Below, in pieces: positions 21,708 to 30,790 of a stretch of 60,921 nt of DNA (the first letter of the stretch is position 1; every line of letters begins with the position of its first letter). The DNA is taken from positions 130,439 to 191,359 of IMG/VR virus record IMGVR_UViG_3300029787_000001; one strand, given 5' to 3'. The notes beneath the pieces were generated by a model. That model was not told where the DNA came from. It was given only the letters and a program-made list of their open reading frames with translations, and searched no databases. Position numbers and translations under genes: made by a program. The stretch comes from a virus.

Positions 21708-22913
21708 ATGGCTTACAACGCTCTTACCGGAACAGTTATAGCAAACAGAGATCCGGTCTTTGCCCCAAGTTCAAACGGCGGATCTCACTCAAACGCTATT
21801 CATGGCGAGTTTCATGGCGAAGGTATGTACCTTCAAAATGTTGCTCGCGTAGTAGCAAACGACATAAATGATTATCTCGTTACCCTTGGTAATCAAGAAC
21901 AAAGTTTGGTCGGAGAGCCAAATCTAAGATTTAATGGTTCTCGCCTTTATGTAAATGCGCCAGTAACTGCATCTGCATTACATCTTACTAATCTGCCTGA
22001 TCTTGATAATCCCGATGCAACAGTGTTGCTGGCTATAGATGAAAACGGAAACGTTTTTAAAAGCAGTCCAACACCAACTAGTGGACCTCTCTATTCCATT
22101 CAGTTTGAGGGCAACAACAATAGCATCACTGGATCGTCTAGTTTTATTTTTAATCCACTATCATCCAGCCTCTATGTGTCTGGAGCTATCAGTGGCTCAG
22201 CAATGCAGCTAAGTGGGCTTAGTCAAAGCCCGAACCCAGAAAACACAACATTGATTGCAATCGATGATGATGGCAATTTGTTTAAAAGCACCCCGCCCCC
22301 ATCGGTAGGACCAATCTATTCACTGCAATTTGAAAACGACAACAACAGCGTGAGCGGATCTGATAAGTTTACTTATAACCCAGGCGCTAATCAGGTCAAC
22401 CTAAGCGGCAATCTAATAATTTCAGGAAACATTACAGCCCACACGTTCGACATTATCCACACAGACATTGTTGAAATCGATGCCTCTGGTTCTACATTTT
22501 TTGGAAATAGTAACGATGATGTTCATGCTCGCACCGGGTCGCTTTCTATCCTGTCTTCATCTGCGGAGCAATTTGGCGTAGATGTAGAAAACAAGATTAC
22601 AACAATCAACACGGGCATCGTTCTGAACAGAGTGGCGATCACCACCAATTACACAGCCAAAAAGTCAAATTACATTATAGGGGCAGACTCCACAAGTAAT
22701 CCGATAACGGTAACACTACCCGACGCCAGCACCTTATCTAGTGGACATGCGTTTATTGTAAAAGACGAAGGGGGCGCCGCTTACGCAAATAGCATAACGA
22801 TTTCAGCGTCAGGATCACAAAAAATTAATAACTCAAATACAGCAGTTTTGGAAGTGCCCTATTCATCTATCCAACTTTATTGCAACGGCACCAGTGGATT
22901 CTTTATTTTCTAA
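21708..22913 (+). CDS. Fibre-type structural protein with internal duplication
   Basis: 401 residues with an internal repeat: two units, each with ITGSSSFIFNP- or VSGSDKFTYNP-like beta segments preceded by LLAIDENGNVFKSSP and LIAIDDDGNLFKSTP. The C-terminal module (SGHAFIVKDEGG, then ISASGSQKINN, then IQLYCNGTSGFFIF) matches the neighbours. Good ribosome binding site (GGAG). Likely a trimeric fibre subunit. Receptor binding is inferred from type and context, not from a motif. Confidence 0.68.
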   Translation: MAYNALTGTVIANRDPVFAPSSNGGSHSNAIHGEFHGEGMYLQNVARVVANDINDYLVTLGNQEQSLVGEPNLRFNGSRLYVNAPVTASALHLTNLPDLDNPDATVLLAIDENGNVFKSSPTPTSGPLYSIQFEGNNNSITGSSSFIFNPLSSSLYVSGAISGSAMQLSGLSQSPNPENTTLIAIDDDGNLFKSTPPPSVGPIYSLQFENDNNSVSGSDKFTYNPGANQVNLSGNLIISGNITAHTFDIIHTDIVEIDASGSTFFGNSNDDVHARTGSLSILSSSAEQFGVDVENKITTINTGIVLNRVAITTNYTAKKSNYIIGADSTSNPITVTLPDASTLSSGHAFIVKDEGGAAYANSITISASGSQKINNSNTAVLEVPYSSIQLYCNGTSGFFIF

Positions 22914-22935
22914 TTTCCACTAATGCTCTAAGTTC

Positions 22936-22943
22936 CTATTTAT
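22936..22943 (+). promoter_or_regulatory. Late-promoter motif CTATTTAT
   Basis: In the 88-base gap before the long fibre gene, 66 bases from its ATG. Confidence 0.5.
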
Positions 22944-23001
22944 GAGTGCATAAGCAGGACTACGCTCCTGTTTATCTTACGACATTATAGGAGGATTTTA
23001 T

Positions 23002-25953
23002 ATGTCTAATTACGTTCCCGCAAAGGGTACTCAGGATCCACTCTGGAAGGGTGGTGGTCTTGAGGTTTCCGGTTCAGGCGTCTTGCGCGTTTCTGGTACT
23101 GGTACAAATGGTGAGGATATCCATCAGGATTTCCAAGATCACCTTGGTATTACTTCCGTTGAGACTCGTCTCTCTCTAGCAGAGGATGAGGAAGCTGCTG
23201 ACATGCTCTCTCTCGACACTCGCATTTCTACTCTAGATTCAGAGCAGGATGCCGATCAAGCTTCTCTTGATCTTCGCATCTCTACTCTAGATTCAGAGCA
23301 GGACGCTGATCAAGCTTCGCTCGATCTCCGCGTTTCTAACGAAGAAGATGCCCGTGTTGCTGGCGATGCTTCACTCACAACCCGTCTTTCTGACGAAGAG
23401 GATGTTCGCGCTGCCGCAATCACCTCTAACGATGCTGCTCACGTCTCTATTGACACCCGCATCTCTACTCTCGACTCCGAGCAAGACGCTGATCAGGTTT
23501 CACTTGACGCACGCATCTCCGCTCTAGACTCTGAGCAAGATGCTGAGCAGGCTTCTATCGACACCCGCATTAGCGCACTTGACTCTGAGCAAGACGCCGA
23601 GCAGGTTTCTATGGATGCCCGCATGGGCGACGTTGAAGGTAACCTTTCTGCTGAGGTTTCTACCACCAACTCTGAGATGACTTCAATGCAGACTCGCGTC
23701 TCCAATGAAGAAGATGCTCGTGTTGCTGGTGATGCTTCACTCACAACCCGCCTAAGCTCCGAAGAATCTCTAGCTCTCGCTGAGTTCGCTTCTGTTGACC
23801 TCCGTGTCTCTGCCCTCGACAGCGAGCAGGATGCCGATCAGGCTTCTCTCGATGTAAGAGTTGGCGCTGAAGAAACCGCTCGTGGTGCTGCTGATGCTTC
23901 ACTCACAACTCGTGTTAGCGACGAAGAGGACAACCGTGCTGCTGCAATCACTGCTGAAGCTTCTAGCCGTCTCTCTGGCGATGCTTCTGTAGGGGTCGTC
24001 ATGGCTGCTGCTGATGCCTCTCTCAAGTCACTCTACGAGGCTGCCGATGTTTCTCTCACAACTCGTGTTAGCAACGAAGAAGACAACCGTGCTGCTGCAA
24101 TCACAGCCGAAGCTTCTAGTCGCCTCTCTGGTGATGTTTCTGTCAAGGCTCTCCTTGATGCTGAGATCGCTGCTACCAACACTGACGTTGGTTCCCTAGA
24201 CACCCGCGTTGGCAACGAAGAAGGCGCCCGTGCTGCTGCTGACGGTTCTCTACAGACTCGCTTCTCTGACGCTGACTCTGTTGAGATTTCTGTCCGCGCT
24301 TCTGCTGACGCTTCTATCGTCGCTATGCACGAAGCTGATGAGGCTTCTATCAACACCCGCATTGGTAACGAAGAAGGCGCCCGCGCTACTGCTGATGGTT
24401 CTCTAACCACACGCCTAAGCGCTCAGGAGTCTAAGGAAGTTGCTGATGTTGGCTCTATCGACACCCGCGTTAGCGCTCTCGATTCAGAGCAAGACGCCGA
24501 TCAGGTCTCCATTGATTCACGCATTGGCGATCTAGAAGGCAACTTCTCCGCTGAAGTTTCTGTCACTAACTCTGAGGTCGCTTCTGTCGATGTCCGTGTT
24601 TCTGCACTAGATTCTGAGCAAGATGCTGACCAAGCTTCACTTGACCTTCGCGTTTCTAACGAAGAAGACGCTCGTGTTGCTGCTGATGCTTCTTTGACAA
24701 CGCGCCTATCTTCTGAAGAGTCTCTAGCACTTGCTGAGTTCGCTTCTGTAGACCTTCGCGTTTCTGCTCTAGATTCTGAGCAAGATGCTGATCAGGCTTC
24801 TCTAGACACCCGTGTTGGTAATGAAGAAGGCGCTCGCGCCGCTGCCGATACTTCTATCGTAGCTCGCTTCTCTGACGCTGATTCTGCTGAGGTCTCTGCG
24901 CGTCTCTCCGGTGATGCTTCTGTCAAGGCTCTTCTTGACGCTGAGATTGCTGCAACCAACACTGACGTTGGTTCTCTTGACACCCGCGTTGGTGCTGAAG
25001 AGGGCGCACGCGCCGCTGCTGACGGTTCTCTAACTACACGCCTATCTTCTGAAGAGTCCCTAGCTCTCGCTGAGTTCGCTTCTGTTGACGTTCGCGTCTC
25101 CGCACTTGATAGTGAGCAGGATGCTGATCAGGCTTCACTTGACCTCCGCGTTTCTAACGAAGAGGACAACCGTGTCGCTGCTGACGGTTCTCTAACCACG
25201 CGCCTATCTACCGCTGAGTCTATGGTTGCTTCTTCTGATGCTTCCCTAGCTGTTGTAGACGGTTCTCTAGAGGTCCGCATTAGCTCACAAGAGTCCAAGG
25301 AAGTAGCTGACGTTGGTTCTCTCGATTCTCGTGTTTCTGCACTTGACTCTGAGCAGGACGCTGAGCAGGCTTCTCTAGACACCCGCATTAGCACACTTGA
25401 CTCTGAGCAAGACGCTGATCAGGTCTCTATTGATTCACGCATCGTTGACCTAGAGGGCAACTTCTCTGCTGAGGTTTCTACCACTAACTCCGAGGTGTCT
25501 TCTGTTGACGTTCGCGTCACAGCACTCGATAGTGAGCAGGATGCCGATCAAGCTTCACTTGACCTCCGCGTTTCTAATGAAGAAGACGCTCGTTCTGCTG
25601 CTGATACTTCTCTCACCTCACGTCTAAGTGTTGAAGAGTCTGCTCGTGCATCTGCCGACAGTGCCCTTCTCGCAGAGATGAAGGATATTGAGCGTATCGC
25701 TGGCGCGACACTCGGCGCTTCTAACAAGCACCACATCGTTGCTAACGCTTCTGGTCAGACCTTCACCCTACCTGCTGCTCCAAGCGAGGGTGATTTCTGG
25801 TTCATTAAGAACCACGACGGTGTTGACGCTACCTGCATTATTGCTGGTAACGGTAACATGATCGACGGTCAGGCTAGCATCACTCTAGACGTTCCAAACG
25901 TTGCCATCAAGGTCGTTTACGACTCTGCTACCGGCGGCTGGTTCATCTTCTGA
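23002..25953 (+). CDS. Long coiled-coil tail fibre with 18-residue repeat
   Basis: 983 residues. After a short N-terminal region (about 1-50), nearly 800 residues are built from an 18-residue unit such as SALDSEQDADQASLDLRV or SNEEDARVAADASLTTRL; I count 13 copies of the LDSEQDA type. Eighteen residues equal a hendecad plus a heptad (11+7, five turns), as expected of a long trimeric coiled coil. The C-terminal 90 residues form the beta module shared with neighbouring genes, ending GGWFIF. Repeats at protein level use varied synonymous codons. It would be a rod-shaped fibre with a small head. It starts after AGGAGG and is followed by a strong terminator. Confidence 0.85.
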   Translation: MSNYVPAKGTQDPLWKGGGLEVSGSGVLRVSGTGTNGEDIHQDFQDHLGITSVETRLSLAEDEEAADMLSLDTRISTLDSEQDADQASLDLRISTLDSEQDADQASLDLRVSNEEDARVAGDASLTTRLSDEEDVRAAAITSNDAAHVSIDTRISTLDSEQDADQVSLDARISALDSEQDAEQASIDTRISALDSEQDAEQVSMDARMGDVEGNLSAEVSTTNSEMTSMQTRVSNEEDARVAGDASLTTRLSSEESLALAEFASVDLRVSALDSEQDADQASLDVRVGAEETARGAADASLTTRVSDEEDNRAAAITAEASSRLSGDASVGVVMAAADASLKSLYEAADVSLTTRVSNEEDNRAAAITAEASSRLSGDVSVKALLDAEIAATNTDVGSLDTRVGNEEGARAAADGSLQTRFSDADSVEISVRASADASIVAMHEADEASINTRIGNEEGARATADGSLTTRLSAQESKEVADVGSIDTRVSALDSEQDADQVSIDSRIGDLEGNFSAEVSVTNSEVASVDVRVSALDSEQDADQASLDLRVSNEEDARVAADASLTTRLSSEESLALAEFASVDLRVSALDSEQDADQASLDTRVGNEEGARAAADTSIVARFSDADSAEVSARLSGDASVKALLDAEIAATNTDVGSLDTRVGAEEGARAAADGSLTTRLSSEESLALAEFASVDVRVSALDSEQDADQASLDLRVSNEEDNRVAADGSLTTRLSTAESMVASSDASLAVVDGSLEVRISSQESKEVADVGSLDSRVSALDSEQDAEQASLDTRISTLDSEQDADQVSIDSRIVDLEGNFSAEVSTTNSEVSSVDVRVTALDSEQDADQASLDLRVSNEEDARSAADTSLTSRLSVEESARASADSALLAEMKDIERIAGATLGASNKHHIVANASGQTFTLPAAPSEGDFWFIKNHDGVDATCIIAGNGNMIDGQASITLDVPNVAIKVVYDSATGGWFIF
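23210..25660 (+). repeat. Tandem and dispersed coding repeats (18 codons) within the fibre gene
   Basis: The 54-base unit encoding the 18-residue coiled-coil segment recurs through this interval, sometimes tandem (two or three copies together), sometimes alternating with other units. Larger blocks are also duplicated; for example the block encoding LSSEESLALAEFASVD occurs three times. In-frame throughout; not a CRISPR. Confidence 0.85.
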
Positions 25954-25975
25954 TAACTGCTTAGTGTAACTCTAA

Positions 25976-26010
25976 GGGGGCACCTTTTCGAAGGTGCCCC
26001 CTTTTCGTTT
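25976..26010 (+). terminator. Rho-independent terminator after the long fibre
   Basis: An 11-bp GC-rich stem (25976-25986 with 25991-26001) with a TTCG tetraloop, followed by TTTTCGTTTT. Confidence 0.92.
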
Positions 26011-26037
26011 TGTTGGTTCTCAAACAGATTCGTGCTA

Positions 26038-26045
26038 CTATTTAT
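26038..26045 (+). promoter_or_regulatory. Late-promoter motif CTATTTAT
   Basis: TACTATTTAT between the terminator and the glycosyltransferase gene, 33 bases before its ATG. With a terminator just upstream, this gene needs its own promoter. Confidence 0.55.
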
Positions 26046-26070
26046 CATTGCTTACGCTGGAGGGCAAAAA

Positions 26071-27174
26071 ATGAAAATAAGCAAGAATGTTAAAATTGGC
26101 ATTACAAGCAAATGTGATGAAAACCTATTTGGGAATGGACTGAACCAAAATGTCTGGTTTCTTTATAGACTATTACAGGGCGCTGGGTACGACGTAAATC
26201 TAGTGTCCGAATCAAGCAAGCATTATGGCAAGAAACTAATAACCCATAACATTCAACAACTGACTGCTGAAAACATCAAAGAGTACGACATGATTATGGA
26301 GTGTGCTTTTGCTCTTGAGCACAAAGCCTCTGAAGCTCTATTAAGATCGGGAGGCGTGCGAATTGGAATTCAATATGGCAATCGACTCCTGATCGATTTA
26401 GAAAACATGTTGTTTAAACCAGAGAATAGTGGAATTGGAAAAAAAGACATTCATGAAATCTGGTGTTCTCCACACTTTGAATTCTCAATCCCAGCCCTTG
26501 AAATCTTAGAAAAAACAGAGATGCATGTATGTCCCTATGTGTGGAGCCCTGATGTTGTTACCCACACTTACATAAATCACAAGGTTGATCCGTTCTTTAA
26601 TCCATCGACTAACATAAACAACATTTCTTTCTTTGAGCCCAATCTCAACATTGTCAAGTCTTGTATGATTCCATGCATTATAGTCGAAGATCTCTACAAT
26701 AGAAGACCAGAACTAGTAGGAGATGTCTATAATTTTGGCGCCCTTAAACTTGAAAAGCACAAAACTTTTCTCACGATGTTGAGCAAGCTAAACATCAAGA
26801 AAGATAAGAAAATTTCTTTTGAAGGTCGCTATAAGTTAGTGTGGGCTCTTCATAAGCAATTCGCAGGCACAATTGTCAGCCATCATTGGATGAATGGTTT
26901 GAATTACTTACAGCTTGAGGCAATGTATTTTGGAACACCGATTGTCCACAACTCAGAGTTCTTCAAAGAGCATGGCTATTACTATCCAGAATGGGATGCG
27001 AAAAAGGGGTCTGCCCAGCTTCAACGTGCTATTGAAACTCATAAAGGAGTCTATCTCAAAGAACGTGAAAGAGATAGAGAAAAACTGTGGCAATTTCATC
27101 CCGACAACCCTAAGAACATCCTGGGTTATTCTGAGTTAATCGAAAATGCTCTCGCAAAGCATTTGAAGAAATAA
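26071..27174 (+). CDS. DUF2827-like putative glycosyltransferase
   Basis: 367 residues from ATG 26071, preceded by GGAGGG; the frame is open further upstream but only through the promoter region. It resembles DUF2827 proteins, a GT-B-like glycosyltransferase group: an N-terminal IGITSKCDENLFGNGLNQN segment with the asparagine-rich NGLNQN, an intermediate CSPHFEFS with VCPYVWSPD, and a C-terminal nucleotide-sugar-type site with HHWMNGLNYLQLEAMYFGTP, which resembles the ExxAxGxP end of GT-B folds. It could glycosylate the adjacent fibres or a host surface structure. Substrate unknown. It is transcribed separately, between the long fibre and the next fibre gene. Confidence 0.75.
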   Translation: MKISKNVKIGITSKCDENLFGNGLNQNVWFLYRLLQGAGYDVNLVSESSKHYGKKLITHNIQQLTAENIKEYDMIMECAFALEHKASEALLRSGGVRIGIQYGNRLLIDLENMLFKPENSGIGKKDIHEIWCSPHFEFSIPALEILEKTEMHVCPYVWSPDVVTHTYINHKVDPFFNPSTNINNISFFEPNLNIVKSCMIPCIIVEDLYNRRPELVGDVYNFGALKLEKHKTFLTMLSKLNIKKDKKISFEGRYKLVWALHKQFAGTIVSHHWMNGLNYLQLEAMYFGTPIVHNSEFFKEHGYYYPEWDAKKGSAQLQRAIETHKGVYLKERERDREKLWQFHPDNPKNILGYSELIENALAKHLKK

Positions 27175-27184
27175 ATAAACAAAA

Positions 27185-27192
27185 CTATTTAT
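27185..27192 (+). promoter_or_regulatory. Late-promoter motif CTATTTAT
   Basis: AACTATTTAT, 27 bases before the ATG at 27212. Confidence 0.55.
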
Positions 27193-27211
27193 TGTGAAAA
27201 AAGGGGCATAG

Positions 27212-28324
27212 ATGGCTTATAACATTTTAAAAGATGATGTAGAGTTCAGTGGCGTAAACCTGGGCAACATCGAAGACATGATTAACGATCATGCAAATCA
27301 GTCAGTCGGCGGCGTCAAGACGTTTACCAGCACAGTCACAGCTTCAGCAGGTGTCTCTGCCTCCGTCTATTACGGCAACGGTGCTAATTTATCTGGAATC
27401 TCAGTTACGCCGGGCGGCGTTGATAGATCCATCCAGTTTCATACAGCTAGTGCTCTGTCTGGCAACGCTAATTTTATTTTTGATGGCTCCAACGTTACCC
27501 TTACAGGAGAGCTTTCAGCATCGTTTATTTCGGGCTCTGGCGCGAACATTTTCAACTTAACACCTGCCAACATAAATGGCACGCTAAATGCAAATCAAAT
27601 AAACTTGGGTCAAGGATTAGAAGACGACTCCAACAACATTAGAATTAAATTAGATAGCACCCCTGGCATCGCACGCGCCAACAGCGGAATCAAAATCGAT
27701 GTTGACTCGCTATCCTCTGCTGGTTCTTTGGCAGATGCTGACATTCTTTTGGTGGACAAATCAGGTAATAAAAAAACTACAGCCGTTGCAATTTACAATT
27801 ATGTAAACGGGAAATTGTCAATCCCAACAGTCGCCGGCTCCAACACTCAAATCCAAATTAATGATTCTGGAGATCTTGGGGCAAGCGCTAATTTAACATT
27901 CAATTCAACTTCCAACACCCTCGCCACCACAACGATTTCGTGTTCTGCAAACATATCGGCTTCTGCATTTATTGGGGATGGTTCACAACTACAAAACGTA
28001 GGCGGGCAAAACGCTTACAACAGCTTTACAGCTAATTATACTGTAGCCTCTAGCCACGATCTTATGGGAATTGTCACAACTGGCTCAGCGATAACGGCGT
28101 CATTGCCAGCAGCGTCCACTTTGAGCGCAGGAAGAAGATTTACTTTTAAAGATGTCAGCGGCAGTTGTTCTGGCTCAAACCACATAGTTATTAGTGCTAG
28201 CGCTTACTCCTCCGCAGGTGACCGAATTGACGGACAAGGAGTTGTAAAAATTCAAGCCGGCTTTGGTGCTATCACGATTGCTTCTGACGGTGTTGCAAGC
28301 TACTTCATAGTGAGTACGAGCTAA
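27212..28324 (+). CDS. Fibre-type structural protein
   Basis: 370 residues. The N-terminus has an Asn/Asp-rich helix, then repeated Ser/Ala/Gly beta segments of the type VTASAGVSASVYYGNGANLS and SASAFIGDGSQLQNV, a common motif in fibre proteins of aquatic phages. The C-terminal part is a diverged copy of the module in the neighbouring fibres (ITASLPAASTLSAGRRFTFK, then DRIDGQG), ending FIVSTS. Probable side fibre or whisker-type structural protein. It overlaps the next start by one base. Confidence 0.65.
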   Translation: MAYNILKDDVEFSGVNLGNIEDMINDHANQSVGGVKTFTSTVTASAGVSASVYYGNGANLSGISVTPGGVDRSIQFHTASALSGNANFIFDGSNVTLTGELSASFISGSGANIFNLTPANINGTLNANQINLGQGLEDDSNNIRIKLDSTPGIARANSGIKIDVDSLSSAGSLADADILLVDKSGNKKTTAVAIYNYVNGKLSIPTVAGSNTQIQINDSGDLGASANLTFNSTSNTLATTTISCSANISASAFIGDGSQLQNVGGQNAYNSFTANYTVASSHDLMGIVTTGSAITASLPAASTLSAGRRFTFKDVSGSCSGSNHIVISASAYSSAGDRIDGQGVVKIQAGFGAITIASDGVASYFIVSTS

Positions 28325-29088
28325 TGGCTTCTTTAGTCTCAGGCTCTAATCAATGGACTCTAGTGACAGATGTGACAGATTTTTCTTCTGTAGCAACCGC
28401 TTATGTGGATCTGACCGACACATCTACTTGGACGCAGGTTGATGTAAACTCTGACATTAAAACTTTGGCAGCCAGTGGAAGCAACTTTAATAGAATCACA
28501 ATGAACGCAATGACCGGCAGCACCAATAATTGTTGGATTGCTGGCTCTACTTGCGATGCACCTAGGTGGCACACACCTCTTTTCACAACGGACGCCACAG
28601 GACAGGATGTTCGACTTACTAGCAACGACACATTTCTTCTTGCAATAAAGTTGGAACGTGGCACTATCACCGACTCTTGGAATGCGAATGTTATTGCTGG
28701 AGTTTGCGCAGATCCTACCTCCGCAACTCTCAACACCATAGATGGCTGTGGCGCATCGTTTATTAATACTGCCACGGCGGTTCCTGATTATGGAGTTTGG
28801 ACTGGGAATAGCTCACAGCATGCTGGAGATAACGACGCTGCGGGTTGTTTTGTAGGATGCATCATGGCGTCGGGACTTGCCCAGTCAACATCAGTTGTCT
28901 TTGAGTCAGACGGAACGTTCAACAATAGAGCCAGCAAAAATAACACAAAAAATGCCATGAGCGCAGATATAGACCTATTTTTAATAGTCGGCGTTGGCAC
29001 TAGAGGCACTGGCGATGCTGTTTTGGAAGATGAAGACACATCATTTAGAATACAATACAAGGCTATAAAACTTAGCCCACTAGCATAA
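28324..29088 (+). CDS. Structural protein of unknown role, Cys-containing
   Basis: 254 residues, beta-rich, low charge, with many Thr/Ser/Asn and six cysteines (as in NNCWIAGSTC and GCFVGCIM), more than its neighbours. It starts at the stop of the fibre gene (taATG) and so is coupled to it, suggesting a complex with that fibre, such as a receptor-binding tip or fibre chaperone. No family recognised. Confidence 0.55.
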   Translation: MASLVSGSNQWTLVTDVTDFSSVATAYVDLTDTSTWTQVDVNSDIKTLAASGSNFNRITMNAMTGSTNNCWIAGSTCDAPRWHTPLFTTDATGQDVRLTSNDTFLLAIKLERGTITDSWNANVIAGVCADPTSATLNTIDGCGASFINTATAVPDYGVWTGNSSQHAGDNDAAGCFVGCIMASGLAQSTSVVFESDGTFNNRASKNNTKNAMSADIDLFLIVGVGTRGTGDAVLEDEDTSFRIQYKAIKLSPLA

Positions 29089-29097
29089 GGAGAAGTC

Positions 29098-29337
29098 ATG
29101 AGTAGCAAAATAGATTATCAACAGGTTAGCCTAAACTCAGTTTCGGGATTAGACACAGATGGCAACCCATTTGTTGAAGAATGTTACATCATCCCTCTTA
29201 TCATTCCACTATCTGAAGTAGCTTCTCTATTAAGTGGCTACGACGAAACAGATGCAAGTAGTCCAAATATAGAAACAAGTCGCTCTTTAGCTCGTTTAGT
29301 TCTTGCCGCTCTAGAGGCGAAAGTAGACGAAGGGTAG
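29098..29337 (+). CDS. Small protein of unknown function at the end of the fibre cassette
   Basis: 79 residues, acidic; a hydrophobic patch (CYIIPLIIPLSEVASLL) in the middle and a helical C-terminal part. It has AAGGAG eight bases upstream of the ATG. Could be a small virion protein or an assembly factor for the preceding structural protein. The 100 bases after it contain no gene but carry the next late-promoter motif. Confidence 0.5.
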   Translation: MSSKIDYQQVSLNSVSGLDTDGNPFVEECYIIPLIIPLSEVASLLSGYDETDASSPNIETSRSLARLVLAALEAKVDEG

Positions 29338-29397
29338 AGTCTGTTGGCGTTTATGAGCCCTCGACAACAAACTACCTGCTTTTAGTTCAATTACATA

Positions 29398-29405
29398 CTA
29401 TTTAA
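29398..29405 (+). promoter_or_regulatory. Late-promoter motif CTATTTAA
   Basis: TACTATTTAA, 41 bases before the scaffold ATG; starts the capsid operon. Confidence 0.5.
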
Positions 29406-29438
29406 TTTGAAAAACCATCATCATAGGAGTTTTTGTTA

Positions 29439-30764
29439 ATGTCCTCGTTATTAGAACAAGCAATCGTAGACGCCAAGGCGTTGAAGGAAGCCGCAATGAA
29501 AAATGCGGAAGCCACAATCATAGACAAGTATTCAGAAGAAGTCAAGTCAACCCTCAACCAGCTATTAGAGCAGGATGAACTTGCAGACCTTATGGGTGGA
29601 GAAGGCGCGCCCTCTCCTGATGCTGAAGACACAATGGACGAGGAAGTCGAGAAAGACGAAATTGCCGAAGGTGTTCCAGACTCATTCACAGAAGACGTTG
29701 CTGAGCTAGGTGGCGTAAACGAAGGCGACGAAGCGACCGTCACCGTAGACTTTGCAGAGCTTGCTGAAGCTCTCAAGGAACTTCGTGAAAATGACGAAAA
29801 CGACACTCTTGAAGAAGCTGACGAAGAGACCCTTGAAGAAGCTGTCGAAGAGACAGTAGACGAAGAGATTGAGCTTGGCGAAGACTCCATCATGGAGATG
29901 GTTGCCTCTATGCTTGGCTCTGCTGCCGAAGAAGAGGCTGACGCTGATCAGATGCAAATGGCTGGTCTTGAAGAGGCAGGCGTAGAAGGAAGAATAGATT
30001 GGGATGGTTTCCGATTCGCACTTCAGCGTGGCTCCGGTGGAGCTTGGATGAGAGAAAACATGCCCGATCTTGATCACGAAGTGATGAAGAAGCTCAGGGA
30101 CATGATCGACGCAGGAGCCGCTAATAGTTCGCTACAAGACACTTATGAAAGAGCATCTGGTGGTCTTGAAGAAGGCGAAGGAGAAGATCTTTACGAAGAA
30201 CTCTCCGACGATCTCCTCGACGCAATCGTAGAAAAACTTACCGTAGACATGGGTGCTTCGCTCTCTGGTTGGGCTGGTCGTTCCTCTGAGGACACCAAGC
30301 ACCAGATGGAGCTTGAGTTGGCGAAACGCCGCAGCACCGACATGGAAGAAGAACTAGAGGCGCTCAAGCAAGCGCAAGAAGAGCTAGTGTTCGAAAACAA
30401 GAAACTTAAAAAGAATTTGGCTAACTACCAAGAAGTAGTTAGTTCACTTAAGGAGAGTGTGCAGGATGTAAATCTTAGTAATGCACGACTCCTTTACACC
30501 AACCGCACGCTAGGAAATACCTCCCTGAATGAGCGACAAAAACAAAGAATTGTCGAAGCGATTTCTAAGGCTGCTTCGGTTGAGGAAGCGAAGACAATAC
30601 ACGAGACCCTTCAAAGCACAGTGGCGTCCACTCCCACGAGAGGACCACAATCACTAAGCGAAGCTATCACCCGTCCAACTTCCATTATCCGTGCATCTCG
30701 TAAGGAACAGCCAAAGGCTGATCCACTTACTACGAGAATGCGTAAACTAGCAGGTATTAATTAA
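29439..30764 (+). CDS. gp22: Prohead core scaffold (T4 gp22 type)
   Basis: 441 residues from ATG 29439 with TAGGAG upstream. Very acidic, with long Glu/Asp tracts (about 65-165), a central Gly/Trp segment (about 180-215) and a strong coiled coil near 285-345 (MEEELEALKQAQEELVFENK). It lies directly before the major capsid gene. This position, acidity and coiled coil match T4 gp22, the core around which the capsid forms and which gp21 degrades; many LxE sites are present. It ends with a Lys/Arg-rich tail (TTRMRKLAGIN) that could bind the capsid shell. Pairwise identity to T4 gp22 would be low, so the call rests on context and composition. Confidence 0.8.
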   Translation: MSSLLEQAIVDAKALKEAAMKNAEATIIDKYSEEVKSTLNQLLEQDELADLMGGEGAPSPDAEDTMDEEVEKDEIAEGVPDSFTEDVAELGGVNEGDEATVTVDFAELAEALKELRENDENDTLEEADEETLEEAVEETVDEEIELGEDSIMEMVASMLGSAAEEEADADQMQMAGLEEAGVEGRIDWDGFRFALQRGSGGAWMRENMPDLDHEVMKKLRDMIDAGAANSSLQDTYERASGGLEEGEGEDLYEELSDDLLDAIVEKLTVDMGASLSGWAGRSSEDTKHQMELELAKRRSTDMEEELEALKQAQEELVFENKKLKKNLANYQEVVSSLKESVQDVNLSNARLLYTNRTLGNTSLNERQKQRIVEAISKAASVEEAKTIHETLQSTVASTPTRGPQSLSEAITRPTSIIRASRKEQPKADPLTTRMRKLAGIN

Positions 30765-30790
30765 ATCAAATTTAAGGAGGATTTATAATT

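Noticed and set aside
23210-25660. Regular repeats that might suggest a CRISPR array or minisatellite
   Set aside because: The repeats are in-frame coding units of a coiled-coil fibre with no unique spacers of constant length.
26032-26070. Earlier start for the glycosyltransferase
   Set aside because: The extra codons lie over the promoter motif and just after a terminator; ATG 26071 has GGAGGG upstream.
29402-29893. Minus-strand Ser-rich frame opposite the scaffold gene
   Set aside because: It is a shadow of the Glu/Asp-rich scaffold codons (GAA/GAC read as TTC/GTC); no start signal and no gene-like composition.
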